Shown piece by piece: positions 27,727 to 37,138 of a stretch of DNA of 64,000 nucleotides. Both the position numbers and the translations under genes were made by a program. The stretch is taken from NCBI GenBank assembly GCA_028287465.1, contig JAQBPO010000023.1:1-64000 (forward strand), read 5' to 3'. The notes beneath the pieces are model-generated. The model saw nothing but the letters and a program-made list of their open reading frames with translations, was not told the DNA's origin and did not search any database. Each line of letters opens with the position of its first letter. Position 1 is the first letter of the stretch. This DNA comes from Fibrobacterota bacterium (GTDB lineage Bacteria; Fibrobacterota; Fibrobacteria; UBA11236).

Positions 27727-28830
27727 CTAGAACTGTTTCAGGAACCGGTTATCGTTCCGCGTCAAATGGCTTATGTCCGGGATCCCGTACTTCAACATGG
27801 TGATGCGGTCGATGCCGAAGCCGAAGGCGAAGCCGGAGAATTTCTCCGGGTCCCATCCCACCTTGCCGAATACGTTCGGGTCCACGCTGCCGCAGCCGCC
27901 GATCTCGATCCAGCCCGTCGTCTTGCACGTACGGCAGGGCTGGCCCGGGGCGCCGCCGGCTCCATCGAGAGTGCCGCTTCCTTTGCAGAAATAGCATGAG
28001 ACGTCCATCTCCGCCGACGGTTCGGTGAAGGGGAAGTAGCTGGGCCGGAAGCGCATGGTCGTTTCGGTGCCGAACATGTGCTTGGCCCACAGGAACAGGG
28101 TCCCCTTGAGGTTGGCGAAGGAGATATCCTTGTCCACCACCAGGCACTCCACCTGCTGGAACATGGGCGAATGGGTCGCGTCGTTGTCCACGCGGTAGAC
28201 GAATCCGGGCGCGATGATCCGGATGGGCTGATCGCGGTGCGTTTCCATGTAATGGACCTGCACGTTCGAGGTATGCGTGCGCAGGACCACCTTGTCGTCC
28301 ACGTAGAAGGTATCGTGCATGTCGCGGGAGGGATGGTCCGGCGGGATATTGAGGGCCTCGAAATTGTACCAGTCGTTGTCGACCTCCGGGGCCAGGGCCA
28401 TTTCGAAACCCAGGCCCTGGAAAAAGGAGATGATTTCCTCGCGGACCTGGGTCATGGGATGAAGGGATCCGGCGGGCACGCGATACCCGGGCAAGGTGGC
28501 GTCCAGGCTCGAACCGGAAAGGCTGCCCGCGATTTCAACTTCCTGGATCTTCGCCTGCAGGGCGGAGAAGCGGGCATCGGCATAATCGCGCAGTTCGTTG
28601 ACGAGCTTGCCGAATTCCGGACGCGCTTCAGGGGCGAGGGTCCCCATGGAGCGCAGCAGGCCGGAAATCTCGCCCTTTTTGCCGGTGTATTTGACCTTCA
28701 GATCCTCGAACTGCTTGGGAAGGGCCTTATCCCCTTCCGAGGGGCCGGCTCCGGGACCGTCCGCAATCAGGGTCTCTAGCTTTTGCATGTCCGCGTCCAG
28801 GCGGACGCGGATCTCTTCGATGGGATGCAT
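27727..28830 (-). CDS. pheS: Phenylalanyl-tRNA synthetase alpha chain
   Basis: 367-residue catalytic subunit. An N-terminal coiled-coil tRNA-binding arm is followed by the class II core: motif 2-like FRPSYFPFTEPSAEMDVSC, motif 3 GFAFGFGIDRITMLKYGI, and HPMTQVREEIISFFQGLGFE at the start of the core. CYFCKGSG...CRTCK gives a pair of Cys-x2-Cys motifs, a zinc-ribbon-like insertion not present in all PheS and worth noting. ATG 28830 is preferred over upstream in-frame codons that encode unrelated sequence. Confidence 0.95.
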   Translation of the reverse strand: MHPIEEIRVRLDADMQKLETLIADGPGAGPSEGDKALPKQFEDLKVKYTGKKGEISGLLRSMGTLAPEARPEFGKLVNELRDYADARFSALQAKIQEVEIAGSLSGSSLDATLPGYRVPAGSLHPMTQVREEIISFFQGLGFEMALAPEVDNDWYNFEALNIPPDHPSRDMHDTFYVDDKVVLRTHTSNVQVHYMETHRDQPIRIIAPGFVYRVDNDATHSPMFQQVECLVVDKDISFANLKGTLFLWAKHMFGTETTMRFRPSYFPFTEPSAEMDVSCYFCKGSGTLDGAGGAPGQPCRTCKTTGWIEIGGCGSVDPNVFGKVGWDPEKFSGFAFGFGIDRITMLKYGIPDISHLTRNDNRFLKQF

Positions 28831-29077
28831 AGGGTTGGAAGACTCCGGGCCGGTGGGCCGCTTGACGGTGGACCTGCCAGGCCATGGGAATATGCCTGCC
28901 AGACGCTCCGCCCACCGGGCCATGGACCCGCCGGGCTGGCGAGGCTGGAAATATAACTAACGGAGGGATGACAAGAAGGAAGCCGGGGCATGGCTCCGGC
29001 AGCGGCGCCGGCCCGCTCCCGCGCCAAAACCCCGTCCAGGAAGCGCCCTCCCGGGTCGGCCCGTTTCCGGAACGGGC

Positions 29078-29106
29078 AAAAAAAATACCCCGTGTGGACG
29101 GGGTAT
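29078..29106 (-). terminator. Rho-independent terminator after the PEP-CTERM gene
   Basis: Perfect 9-bp stem ATACCCCGT/ACGGGGTAT (29085-29093 with 29098-29106) and a four-base loop, followed on the minus strand by a run of T residues (29085-29078). It is 25 bp past the stop of the gene at 29131. Confidence 0.9.
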
Positions 29107-29130
29107 GCGAGCAACCGGAAGGGGAGGGAA

Positions 29131-29586
29131 TCAGGCGCGCAGCTTGGCGATGGCCTTGGGAACGAGGGCCGCGAGGGCCAGGATGCCGAACAGGGCCAAG
29201 GAGGAAGGTTCCGGGACCATGGGAGCGGCGGCAGGTTGCTGGGCGGCGATTTCCTCGCCGAGGCATTCGAAATCATCCCGGTCATGATCTTTCTTCCCGC
29301 CCTGCGTATCGGCTTTGTTCCTGGAGTCCGGCCCGGACATGGAGAAGGCTTCCGGAGCGGGATAGAAATGGGGATTGAATTGGTAAACCGACATGGCCAG
29401 GAAGCCGCTGAAGGGGAGGTCGATCACCTTTTTGGCGGATACGGAAACCCCGCCGGATTCATGGCTGATCGACAAGGCATCCGAAGCCTTGGAATGGATC
29501 GATAAGGCCTGGATGGGCAAAGCCCCCGATTCGGAAGCGATGGATAGGATTGCGGCGATGCCGAGGCAGGAAAGCGATGATTTCAT
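29131..29586 (-). CDS. Small exported protein with PEP-CTERM sorting tail
   Basis: 151-residue protein with an N-terminal signal peptide (residues 1-22) and a C-terminal PEP-CTERM module: VPEPSSLALFGILALAALVPKA followed by Lys/Arg. PEP-CTERM tails are recognised by exosortase, which implies that this organism has such a system elsewhere. The mature part is Ser-rich with an acidic and basic linker (residues 88-108) and no known domain. It is a single gene with its own terminator. Confidence 0.8.
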   Translation of the reverse strand: MKSSLSCLGIAAILSIASESGALPIQALSIHSKASDALSISHESGGVSVSAKKVIDLPFSGFLAMSVYQFNPHFYPAPEAFSMSGPDSRNKADTQGGKKDHDRDDFECLGEEIAAQQPAAAPMVPEPSSLALFGILALAALVPKAIAKLRA

Positions 29587-29726
29587 GGTTCACTCTGGGT
29601 TGATATCTTTGACGTTAATAAAAGCTTCCTGGAGCCGGTAACAAAGGATTTTTACTCCCATAAAATTCCATTTTTGGGGAAATAAGGTTCCGGAGCGCCG
29701 GAATCCCATTTTTCCCAAACTCCGCA

Positions 29727-32700
29727 TCAGAAGTTCACGTTGTAGGTATTGGACGAAATGTTGGAGCCGGTGCCCCAGGTTCCCAGGATCGCCGTGGCCT
29801 GCACGCCTTTGAATTTGCACCCCGTCACGGTGAGGAGCTTGGCCGAAACATAGATATGGGATCCCCCGCTGGGCGGGTTGTCCGCGAATTCGGAATTGGT
29901 CACCGTTGTATTGTCGCAGGTGGCGCGGATCCAATTAGGGTCGCCGCCGCTCAAGACGGAATTCCCCGAGAACTTCGAATTGTTCATGGCGAAGATCCCC
30001 CCCTTGTCGGACGCCGGCTCGGCCAGGATGGTCGCGCCGTAGTTCTTGAAGCCGGTGAAGGAGCACCCCTCGACCTTGAAGTCCGACCCCCAGGCCGTGA
30101 TGGCGGAGTTCTCATTCGCGGTGGCGATGAACTGGACGTTGTTGAAAGCGACCTTGGTGGTATAGTCCAGTTTGACGCCCCGCAATGCCGTGCCGACCAG
30201 GATTTGCAGCCCGTCCAGGGTGTCCGCATCGAGGACTCCCCCGCTCTCGCCCGTGAGGTACATGACGGGATCCACGCTCAAGGGGGTTTTCGACAATTTC
30301 ACCGTATCCGATGCCCCGAAAGCGCGGTCCTCCAGGTCCTTTCCGAAATTGGTCGGATGGAATCCGCCGTAGATCGAGATTTTGGATTTCATCTTCAGTG
30401 AGATGGCGGATAAGTACGTGCCGCCCGCCACCCAGATCTGCTTCTGCCCGGTAGCGGTATTGGCGGCATCGATGGCCGACTGGATGGAGCCATGGGCCGT
30501 AACCCAGTCCTTGGAGGTCACGGAGTTCCCCGTGCCGCCGATCCTCACGAACAGGACGTTGGAGCGCTTGTACACGGTGACGTTCTGGGAAGAGGAATTG
30601 CCGGCGGCATCGGTGGCGGTGCAGGTCAGGACGTTCGCCCCTTCCAGGGGGAGGGCCATCGGGACCGGGGCGCGATCCACGCCGTTCTCCTTGCAGACCA
30701 GGGGGACGGTGGCCGCGTTCGTTACGTGGTTAGAGGCAGGCGATGTGACCGATACGGTGGGCGCCACCTTATCCACGGTGATGGTCACGACATTGCTGCT
30801 TGCCGACCAATTGCCGGCCTTGTCCACCTGTTGCACCGTAAGGGAATACGCTCCGTCCGCCGCGGAGGCGAGGGTGTACCCGGCCGTTCCCGTCCGCGTG
30901 TAGGCGCCCGTGCCGTTCAATTGGTATTGGTAGCTGAGGGTGGAAGCGATCCCGGAACCGCCGGGATTGTCCCCATTCGAGGACCAGGTCCACTCCGGGC
31001 TCCCCTTGGTCGAGATGGCCTTGGCCGCGAGGGTAGGGGCATTCGGCGGTGTGACGTCACGGATGACGGTCACCGAGGCCGTGCCGGGGGTTCCGGTCCC
31101 GTTCGGCACGTTGATGACCAGGACTATCGATCCTTCCTTGGTCAGGTTGAATCCCTTCTTCTGCTCCGGGCCGTTGCCGACCGTGTATTTCACCGTAATG
31201 GTATCCTGGTTCGTGACCGTATTCTCGAGCGGGTAGGTGATATCGACCACCGGCGCAGCCAGATTTACGTTCACGGTCAGATTGGCTTTGGTGGAATTCC
31301 CCGCCGAATCCGTCGCGGTCACGACGAGGGTGTTGGGACCCTGGCCCAAGGTGAGTTCGGCGCTGGTCCATGTGCCTCCGGTAACGACGGCCGCAGGCGG
31401 ACCGGCCGTCTGGCCCGCGATGGCCACCGATTTGATACCCGTGCCCGCGTCGCTTACGGTTCCGGAAAGGGTGGCCTTGAGGCTCGTCAGAGTGGCGTTG
31501 GGCGCGGGACTGGTTATGTCCGCCTTGGGGGGCTTGGTGTCGAGGATGACCTTTACGGGGGCCGATGACCCGGAATCCGCACCGCTTACCGTATCGATGA
31601 CGATGGAATTCGCCCCCTCGACCAGGTCCTTTTTCCTGGTCAACGCGGTGCCGTTGATGGTGTATTTGACCGTGACGGGGCTGACGTTTACCATGGTGTC
31701 CTGGCCCGGGGAAAGGATGGAAACCTGCAGGGAAGCGCTGCTGACGTTTATGGTTCGCGTGAAGGTCTTCTTGTTCCCCCGGCTGTCCGCAACGTAGAAG
31801 CGCGCCACGTAGTTCTTGGCCGCCGGGTAGCTGTGGGTGAGGCGGGCGGGCACGGCCGTCGAATCCGATGCGTCCCAGGTCTCGCCTCCTTCCAAAGCGT
31901 ATTTGAAGGACACCAGGGTCGCATGGGTCAGGGTGAGCGAGATCGGGAACACGACTTCCGAATTAGGCTTTTCGGCCGAATTCGCCCCGACGGTAAGGAC
32001 AGGCTCGCCCTTCCGGACTTCGACGGACGCATTGTCGGAAAAGCTCCCGGCCGCGACGGTCAGGGTCGTCGATCCTTCGCCGACTGGGGTAACCTTGCCG
32101 TTTCCATCCACCCTGGCCACGCAGCCGTTGAGGGTGGACCAGCTCATCAAGGCCCCGGCCGGATCAACCGCCGCCGAGACGGTCGTGACCGAGTCCCCGG
32201 TATACAGGACCAGGGAATGCACCCCGAGGGCGACTCCTACGGGAACCACCGGGGTGCCTCGCATCACCGCGATTTCATACGGTTGGGAAACCCGCCCGTC
32301 CTTTCCCTTCACGCTAAGGATGAAGACATTCGCGCCGGCCTTCAGATCCAGGGCCATTCCCTGGTTCCAGGGTGAGGCCTTATCATTGATGTAAAGGGCG
32401 CCGGCGGCATCCATGGGAGACGCGGTCAGGGTCAGGGTTCCTTCCGATTCCCCCACCCGCGCGGTATAGGCATAGCCATCCGGCGTGAAGTCCGGCGTCA
32501 GGGCGCCGGGGGCCACGGATACCCCGTTCAACCGGTTGTCCGAGCGAAGGATCAGGGTCTCCTTGGGCTTGCCGTCCACCACCGCGACATCCTTGGCGTA
32601 AACCAGTTCGTGGCGCGAATCGTAGCCCCGGATCTTGATGACGAAATCCTTGTCCTTGGCGGCGGTCAATCGATGCTTGGGGAAGTGCAGTGGATCGGGA

Positions 32701-32933
32701 ATCGAATCGTTCCACACTTCCTCATAGGGGATGGTCGAATCGGCCGCATCCACCAGGGTGATCACCACGATATTGTAGTCCTTGAGGGACTCGCTCAGGT
32801 GGAATTGCAGATATTGGTCGCCTTCGGTCGCGTCCGGAGTGCATGCCCAGATCAGGGCCAGGATGAATGCGGGAAGGAGGATCCAGGATTTCGCGATAAT
32901 GGCGCGGAGCGGGGTTCCGTTAATGGTGCGCAT
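29727..32933 (-). CDS. Large surface lipoprotein: cadherin-like, Big2 and Ig-like domains plus C-terminal beta-helix
   Basis: 1068-residue exported protein. Signal ends at a lipobox-like LIWAC (Cys31). In order: a cadherin-like beta-sandwich (about 130-225, LTPDFTPDGYAYTARV), a Big2-like domain (about 230-310, TGDSVTTVSAAVDPAG), several Ig-like repeats typified by VDITYPLENTVTNQDTITVKYTV and AGNSTKANLTV (about 310-775), then a right-handed beta-helix (about 785-1068) beginning GSIQSAIDAANTATGQKQIWVAGGTYLS. The build suggests a surface adhesin or polysaccharide-binding protein. ATG 32933 is chosen over ATG 32954 because AGGA lies 5 bases upstream of it. Confidence 0.72.
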   Translation of the reverse strand: MRTINGTPLRAIIAKSWILLPAFILALIWACTPDATEGDQYLQFHLSESLKDYNIVVITLVDAADSTIPYEEVWNDSIPDPLHFPKHRLTAAKDKDFVIKIRGYDSRHELVYAKDVAVVDGKPKETLILRSDNRLNGVSVAPGALTPDFTPDGYAYTARVGESEGTLTLTASPMDAAGALYINDKASPWNQGMALDLKAGANVFILSVKGKDGRVSQPYEIAVMRGTPVVPVGVALGVHSLVLYTGDSVTTVSAAVDPAGALMSWSTLNGCVARVDGNGKVTPVGEGSTTLTVAAGSFSDNASVEVRKGEPVLTVGANSAEKPNSEVVFPISLTLTHATLVSFKYALEGGETWDASDSTAVPARLTHSYPAAKNYVARFYVADSRGNKKTFTRTINVSSASLQVSILSPGQDTMVNVSPVTVKYTINGTALTRKKDLVEGANSIVIDTVSGADSGSSAPVKVILDTKPPKADITSPAPNATLTSLKATLSGTVSDAGTGIKSVAIAGQTAGPPAAVVTGGTWTSAELTLGQGPNTLVVTATDSAGNSTKANLTVNVNLAAPVVDITYPLENTVTNQDTITVKYTVGNGPEQKKGFNLTKEGSIVLVINVPNGTGTPGTASVTVIRDVTPPNAPTLAAKAISTKGSPEWTWSSNGDNPGGSGIASTLSYQYQLNGTGAYTRTGTAGYTLASAADGAYSLTVQQVDKAGNWSASSNVVTITVDKVAPTVSVTSPASNHVTNAATVPLVCKENGVDRAPVPMALPLEGANVLTCTATDAAGNSSSQNVTVYKRSNVLFVRIGGTGNSVTSKDWVTAHGSIQSAIDAANTATGQKQIWVAGGTYLSAISLKMKSKISIYGGFHPTNFGKDLEDRAFGASDTVKLSKTPLSVDPVMYLTGESGGVLDADTLDGLQILVGTALRGVKLDYTTKVAFNNVQFIATANENSAITAWGSDFKVEGCSFTGFKNYGATILAEPASDKGGIFAMNNSKFSGNSVLSGGDPNWIRATCDNTTVTNSEFADNPPSGGSHIYVSAKLLTVTGCKFKGVQATAILGTWGTGSNISSNTYNVNF

Positions 32934-33184
32934 GGGATTCCTGCGGTTCTTCATTCTCGAGTGATTCCGGATACCTTATCCAAAGGACAAAAATTAGTCC
33001 AGACCGCCGTCTCCGTGGTCATTTACCGCGGGGCGGAAGCGGCCCCACCCGCTATATGTGATCAGCCTCACACGATAGGGATTGACCGGACATGAAGACG
33101 GGGGTATAAGACCGGATACGGCCATCCCATCCTGTTGCAAAAGGCGGCCTGTTTTCGCCCTTGGGCTCGGCTTTCCAAAACGCG
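32934..33184. other. Spacer upstream of the large lipoprotein and past the rplT terminator
   Basis: Non-coding. It holds the presumed promoter of the lipoprotein gene; no clear box pair is visible. Together with the terminator and the stretch up to rplT this is about 360 bp without a gene. Confidence 0.4.
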
Positions 33185-33209
33185 AAAAAACCCGGGATAT
33201 GCTCCCGGG
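33185..33209 (-). terminator. Terminator of the thrS-infC-rpmI-rplT transcript
   Basis: 7-bp perfect stem CCCGGGA/TCCCGGG (33191-33197 with 33203-33209), loop of five bases, followed on the minus strand by six T residues (33190-33185). It lies about 85 bp beyond the rplT stop codon. Confidence 0.88.
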
Positions 33210-33295
33210 CCTTTCCTTGTAAACCGAATCCGTTATTCCCTTGGGCGCTCGCCCTGGGGATCCATCGCAGTTCCGGACCTTTAAGGGTCTGGAAT

Positions 33296-33652
33296 CTACT
33301 TGGCTTTGAGGCCGGCGGCTTCCACGATCTTGCCGAAGGCGGCGGAGTCGGAGAGGGCGAGGTCGGCGAGGATCTTGCGATCCAGGCTGATGGCGGCCTT
33401 CTTCAATCCGGCGATGAGGCGGGAGTAGGTGGTGCCGAACTCGCGGGCGGCGGCATTGATGCGCACGGTCCACAGGGTGCGGAACGCGGCCTTCTTGTCG
33501 CGGCGATGGACGGTCGCGAAGACGCGCGACTTGTCGACGGCTTCCTTCGCGAGCTTGAGATTGGACTTCTTGCGGCCGTAGAATCCACGGGCGGCCTTGA
33601 GGATTTTCTTGCGGCGTTGGCGCGAGGCTACCGCTGGTTTGCTTCTGGGCAT
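33296..33652 (-). CDS. rplT: 50S ribosomal protein L20
   Basis: 118-residue 23S rRNA-binding protein needed early in large-subunit assembly. It has the basic N-terminal extension (residues 1-55: [40 protein letters not shown]) and the globular end with [26 protein letters not shown] site before ATG 33652. Last gene of the conserved thrS-infC-rpmI-rplT order. Confidence 0.98.
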   Translation of the reverse strand: MPRSKPAVASRQRRKKILKAARGFYGRKKSNLKLAKEAVDKSRVFATVHRRDKKAAFRTLWTVRINAAAREFGTTYSRLIAGLKKAAISLDRKILADLALSDSAAFGKIVEAAGLKAK

Positions 33653-33681
33653 TTCTCTATCTCCTGATTATTCTATTGGGC

Positions 33682-33882
33682 TTAGCCGCCGATACCGAGC
33701 AGACGCTTCATGCGCGGCGCTTCGGTGGGTCCCACGTAAAAGTTGCCGCCTGCGCGACGCTTCATCTCGGGCTTCTTCTTGCCCATGATATGGTTCTTGT
33801 TGGCGCCCTTGCGCTTGAGCTTTCCACTGGCGGTGACTTTGAACCGCTTCTTCGCTCCGCTGTGGGTTTTCATCTTCGGCAT
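33682..33882 (-). CDS. rpmI: 50S ribosomal protein L35
   Basis: 66-residue protein with the family start [21 protein letters not shown] and the late LGIGG. The frame is open further upstream, but ATG 33882 fits the family start and has GAAGGAAGG just before it. It lies 29 bp upstream of rplT. Confidence 0.97.
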   Translation of the reverse strand: MPKMKTHSGAKKRFKVTASGKLKRKGANKNHIMGKKKPEMKRRAGGNFYVGPTEAPRMKRLLGIGG

Positions 33883-33913
33883 GATAGACCTTCCTTCACA
33901 TTTACCGCTAAAA

Positions 33914-34621
33914 CTATGCTTGCCCGGCCGGAGCGGCTTCCCGGCTTTCGCCGGCATCCTCTTTGGCCGCGCCATCGGACGCAGGAACGGCAGCCTCAGA
34001 GGCCGGCGTCGCACCTTCCGCTCCAGGAACCTTCGGCGCCGAAGGCGCTTTGGGTTTGGCTGGTCCCGGAACCGGTTGCACATGGTGCTTCACCGGTCCA
34101 AAAATCGTGGTCACGTTACGACCTTCTTGTATCGAGCCCGTCTCTGCGAGACCGATACCGGCAAGGTCCACGACCATCTTCTTCAGCCAACGGGAACCGA
34201 ATTCCATGTGGGCCATTTCACGGCCGCGGAATACCACCGTTGCCTTGACCTTGAAGCCCTTTTCCAGGAATTCCTTCGCCTGAACGAGGCGGTAATTATA
34301 GTCATTTTCTCCGGTCTTGGGATGGAACTTGATTTCCTTGACCTTAATGATGTGCTGCTTGGCCTTGGAGGCCTTGGCTTTTTTGGAGATTTCGTATTTG
34401 TACTTGCCGAAATCCATGATTCGGCACACCGGAGGCTGGGCGGTGGGAGATACTTCCACCAGGTCCAAAGCTCTTTCCTTGGCCTTTTCCAGGGCCGCGG
34501 GTACGGTGAGCACACCCAACTGTTTTCCATCGGCGTCGATGACACGCACTTCATACGTGCGGATATGTTCGTTGATGCGGATGGTTTCTTTGGGGGCGCT
34601 GAAAAACGGTCTTCTCTGCAA
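33914..34621 (-). CDS. infC: Translation initiation factor IF-3, TTG start, Ala/Pro-rich C-terminal tail
   Basis: 235-residue factor that checks the start codon and keeps ribosomal subunits apart. N-terminal domain [21 protein letters not shown], linker [14 protein letters not shown]-terminal domain [26 protein letters not shown]. An in-frame stop lies just upstream, and the first start-type codon is TTG (34621), with AAAGG six bases before it. Rare starts are the rule in infC because IF-3 then represses its own translation. Residues about 183-235 form an Ala/Pro/Glu-rich tail absent from typical IF-3. Confidence 0.95.
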   Translation of the reverse strand: MQRRPFFSAPKETIRINEHIRTYEVRVIDADGKQLGVLTVPAALEKAKERALDLVEVSPTAQPPVCRIMDFGKYKYEISKKAKASKAKQHIIKVKEIKFHPKTGENDYNYRLVQAKEFLEKGFKVKATVVFRGREMAHMEFGSRWLKKMVVDLAGIGLAETGSIQEGRNVTTIFGPVKHHVQPVPGPAKPKAPSAPKVPGAEGATPASEAAVPASDGAAKEDAGESREAAPAGQA

Positions 34622-34759
34622 TCTCTACCTTTCGTGATCCGGGGGATTTCTAGGACCCTGGAACGTCATGGCCCAGGGAATACCTTTCCCTAGGGCGTTG
34701 TCCTCCAAGCGATAAGGCGCCTGGCAATGATGTGCCTAAGCGATTATCCGCCTGAGCGC

Positions 34760-36673
34760 TTAAGCGCCTTTGGAGGAAATCTCCAATTTAAATTTTTCCA
34801 GGGCTTCGTCTAAGGAAAAAGCACCAAGGTCCCCGGTTTTACGCTTCCGGAGGGATATTTTGCCAGATTGTATTTCTTTATCGCCCAAAATAACCAGGTA
34901 AGGGACCTTTTCACGCTCCCCTTCCCTGATTTTGAAGCCGATTTTGTCATTTCGGACATCGACTTCGGAAATAAGGCCTGCATCGAGGATTTTACGGTTC
35001 AATTCCTGGGCCGCATCCACGAATTTCTCGGAAACGGGCAGGATCCGGACCTGTTGAGGGTTCATCCACAAGGGCAAATCCCCGCCGAAATTCTCGATCA
35101 GAATAGCAATAAAGCGCTCCAGGGACCCGAAAACGGCCCGGTGGAGCATTACAGGAGGGTGTTTTGAGCCGTCCGAGGCCACATATTCCGCCCCTAGGCG
35201 GTCCGCGGTATTGAAATCCACCTGGATGGTTCCGCATTGCCAATGGCGCCCCAGAGAATCCTTCAGGGTGAACTCGAGCTTGGGTCCATAGAAAGCGCCT
35301 TCGCCCGGATTCATGATATAGCCCAATCGGGCCCGCTCGCAGGCTTCCTTTAGGGCGGCCTCGGCCTTGGTCCAGACTTCGTCGCTGCCAACCCGCTTTT
35401 CGGGGCGGTCGGCGAGCTTGACGATGATGTCCGAGAATCCGAAGTCGGCGTAGACTTCCTGCAGAAGGCGGCAGAAATCGGCGACCTCGTCCGCGATCTG
35501 CTCCACGGTGCAGAAGATATGCGCATCGTCCTGGGTGAATCCGCGCACGCGCATCAGGCCATGCATGACGCCGGCCAATTCGTTGCGGTGGCACTTGCCG
35601 AATTCGGCGAGGCGGATGGGCAGGTCGCGGAAGGATTTGATGCCCTGCTTGAAGATCTCCACGTGGCACGGGCAGTTCATGGGCTTGATGACGAATTCCC
35701 GGTTCTCGCTCTGGGTGAAGAACATGAGGTCGCTGTAATTGGCGACGTGGCCGGACTTGACGTACAGGCTCTTGTCCACCACCTCGGGCGTGCGAACCTC
35801 CTGGTAACCCCGGCGTGACAGCTTCGCGCTGATATAGGACATGAGGTTGGAATACAGCCGCCATCCGCGCGGGTGCCAGAACACCATGCCGGGCGAGCCC
35901 TCCTCGATATGGAAGTAATCGAGTTCCTTGCCCACCTTGCGGTGATCGCGCTTCTTGGCCTCTTCCAATTGGAACAGGTGTTTCTCCAGGTCGTCCTTGG
36001 TCAGGAAGGCCGTGGCGTAGATGCGCTGCAGCATGGGCCGCTTCTCGTCCCCGCGCCAATAGGCGCCGGCCACCGAGAGCAGCTTGAAATGCTGGAGCTT
36101 TCCGGTGCCGGGGACGTGGGGTCCGCGGCACAGGTCCGAAAACGGGCCTTGCTTATAGAAGCTGACCGTATCGTCCGTCCACTCTTCCATCATCTCGACC
36201 TTGTACGGTTCGCGATGGGCCGGATCCTTGAAATAGGCGATGGCTTCCGCGCGAGGCATTTCCGATCGCTCGACCGGATAATCCTTCTTGGCGATCTCCT
36301 TCATCTTCTCTTCGATGGCGGGGAAATCATCGGGGCTGAACTTGTGCGGGGAATCGAAATCGTAATAGAAGCCGTTCTCGATGACGGGACCGATGGTCAG
36401 GAGGGTGCCGGGGAAAAGTTCCGTGACGGCCATGGCCATGAGATGGGCCGTGGAATGCCGGACGATCTCCAGGGATTCCGGATTCTGATGGGTGAGTACG
36501 CGAAGGTCGCCGTCCTGGGACAGGGTGCGGCTGAGGTCCAGTTCCTTGCCATTGTAGATGGCGGCGATGGCGCTCTTGGCCAGGCCCGGTCCGATCTTCT
36601 TGACCACTTCGAGCATGGTCGTGCCGGGTTCAACTTCCAGGACGGAGCTGTTGGGCAGGGTGACTTTCAACAT
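34760..36673 (-). CDS. thrS: Threonyl-tRNA synthetase
   Basis: 637-residue class II synthetase. Parts in order: TGS domain (1-62), editing/SAD domain with HSTAHLMAMAV and CRGPHVPGTGKL (zinc-type editing site), catalytic core (about 240-530) with MNCPCH as first zinc ligand region, motif 2 RLAEFGKCHRNE, HRAVFGSLERF as motif 3, and the anticodon domain (about 540-637). ATG 36673 is preferred over a TTG two codons earlier; GGGAG lies upstream. The stop codon sits inside the palindrome GCGCTTAAGCGC. Confidence 0.97.
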   Translation of the reverse strand: MLKVTLPNSSVLEVEPGTTMLEVVKKIGPGLAKSAIAAIYNGKELDLSRTLSQDGDLRVLTHQNPESLEIVRHSTAHLMAMAVTELFPGTLLTIGPVIENGFYYDFDSPHKFSPDDFPAIEEKMKEIAKKDYPVERSEMPRAEAIAYFKDPAHREPYKVEMMEEWTDDTVSFYKQGPFSDLCRGPHVPGTGKLQHFKLLSVAGAYWRGDEKRPMLQRIYATAFLTKDDLEKHLFQLEEAKKRDHRKVGKELDYFHIEEGSPGMVFWHPRGWRLYSNLMSYISAKLSRRGYQEVRTPEVVDKSLYVKSGHVANYSDLMFFTQSENREFVIKPMNCPCHVEIFKQGIKSFRDLPIRLAEFGKCHRNELAGVMHGLMRVRGFTQDDAHIFCTVEQIADEVADFCRLLQEVYADFGFSDIIVKLADRPEKRVGSDEVWTKAEAALKEACERARLGYIMNPGEGAFYGPKLEFTLKDSLGRHWQCGTIQVDFNTADRLGAEYVASDGSKHPPVMLHRAVFGSLERFIAILIENFGGDLPLWMNPQQVRILPVSEKFVDAAQELNRKILDAGLISEVDVRNDKIGFKIREGEREKVPYLVILGDKEIQSGKISLRKRKTGDLGAFSLDEALEKFKLEISSKGA

Positions 36674-37138
36674 GGACAAGGGAACTCCCTCATGGGGCCG
36701 CCTTCGTGGCGCGGACTCCCAAAACGCATAAAATTAGAAAGAGGCGCCCCGGAATGCAAAACGGGTCCTTCACCGAACGCCCGGGTGAATTATTTTATGG
36801 CGCAGCGCATCCAAAATTCTCGGTACAAAAGAGACGGGCCCGACATCCAAATGTTAGAAGCAATCGATTTGGGCCGCCTATTCCTGAAGGCGGCGGAGTT
36901 CATGGTCGAGACCGGAAGGGGATTCCTCCGGCTCCGAGAGGCGGTTCTTACGTCCCATACCAGCGCGCCGGTCCTTGTGCCGGCCGGAACGACGGTTTCG
37001 CGAAGACCGGAGGATCGGGCCGCAAAGCCCCTTTCCCCCTCCCGGAAGGGGACCAATCCCGCTTTTCCGGAAAGATCGGATGGGAGAGGACGGTTCTGCC
37101 TGCAGGTGGGAGACCCGGCGCGGGAAAGCGCCCCAGGC
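36674..37138. other. Divergent promoter region between thrS and the sigma-factor operon
   Basis: About 465 bp. The left 150 bp are comparatively AT-rich and must carry the thrS promoter and leader. The sigma-factor frame stays open through this region back past 36800, so a longer N-terminus for that gene cannot be excluded, but the extra sequence matches no sigma-factor domain. No T-box-like or other known leader could be identified. Confidence 0.4.

Noticed and set aside
25256-27730. 824-codon plus-strand frame opposite pheT
   Set aside because: Shadow of pheT for the same reason.
34756-34767. Palindrome GCGCTTAAGCGC as an operator
   Set aside because: It contains the thrS stop codon and lies inside an operon; coincidence is as likely as a function.
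36674-36760. T-box or threonine leader upstream of thrS
   Set aside because: No T-box sequence, specifier stem or Thr-rich leader peptide could be seen.
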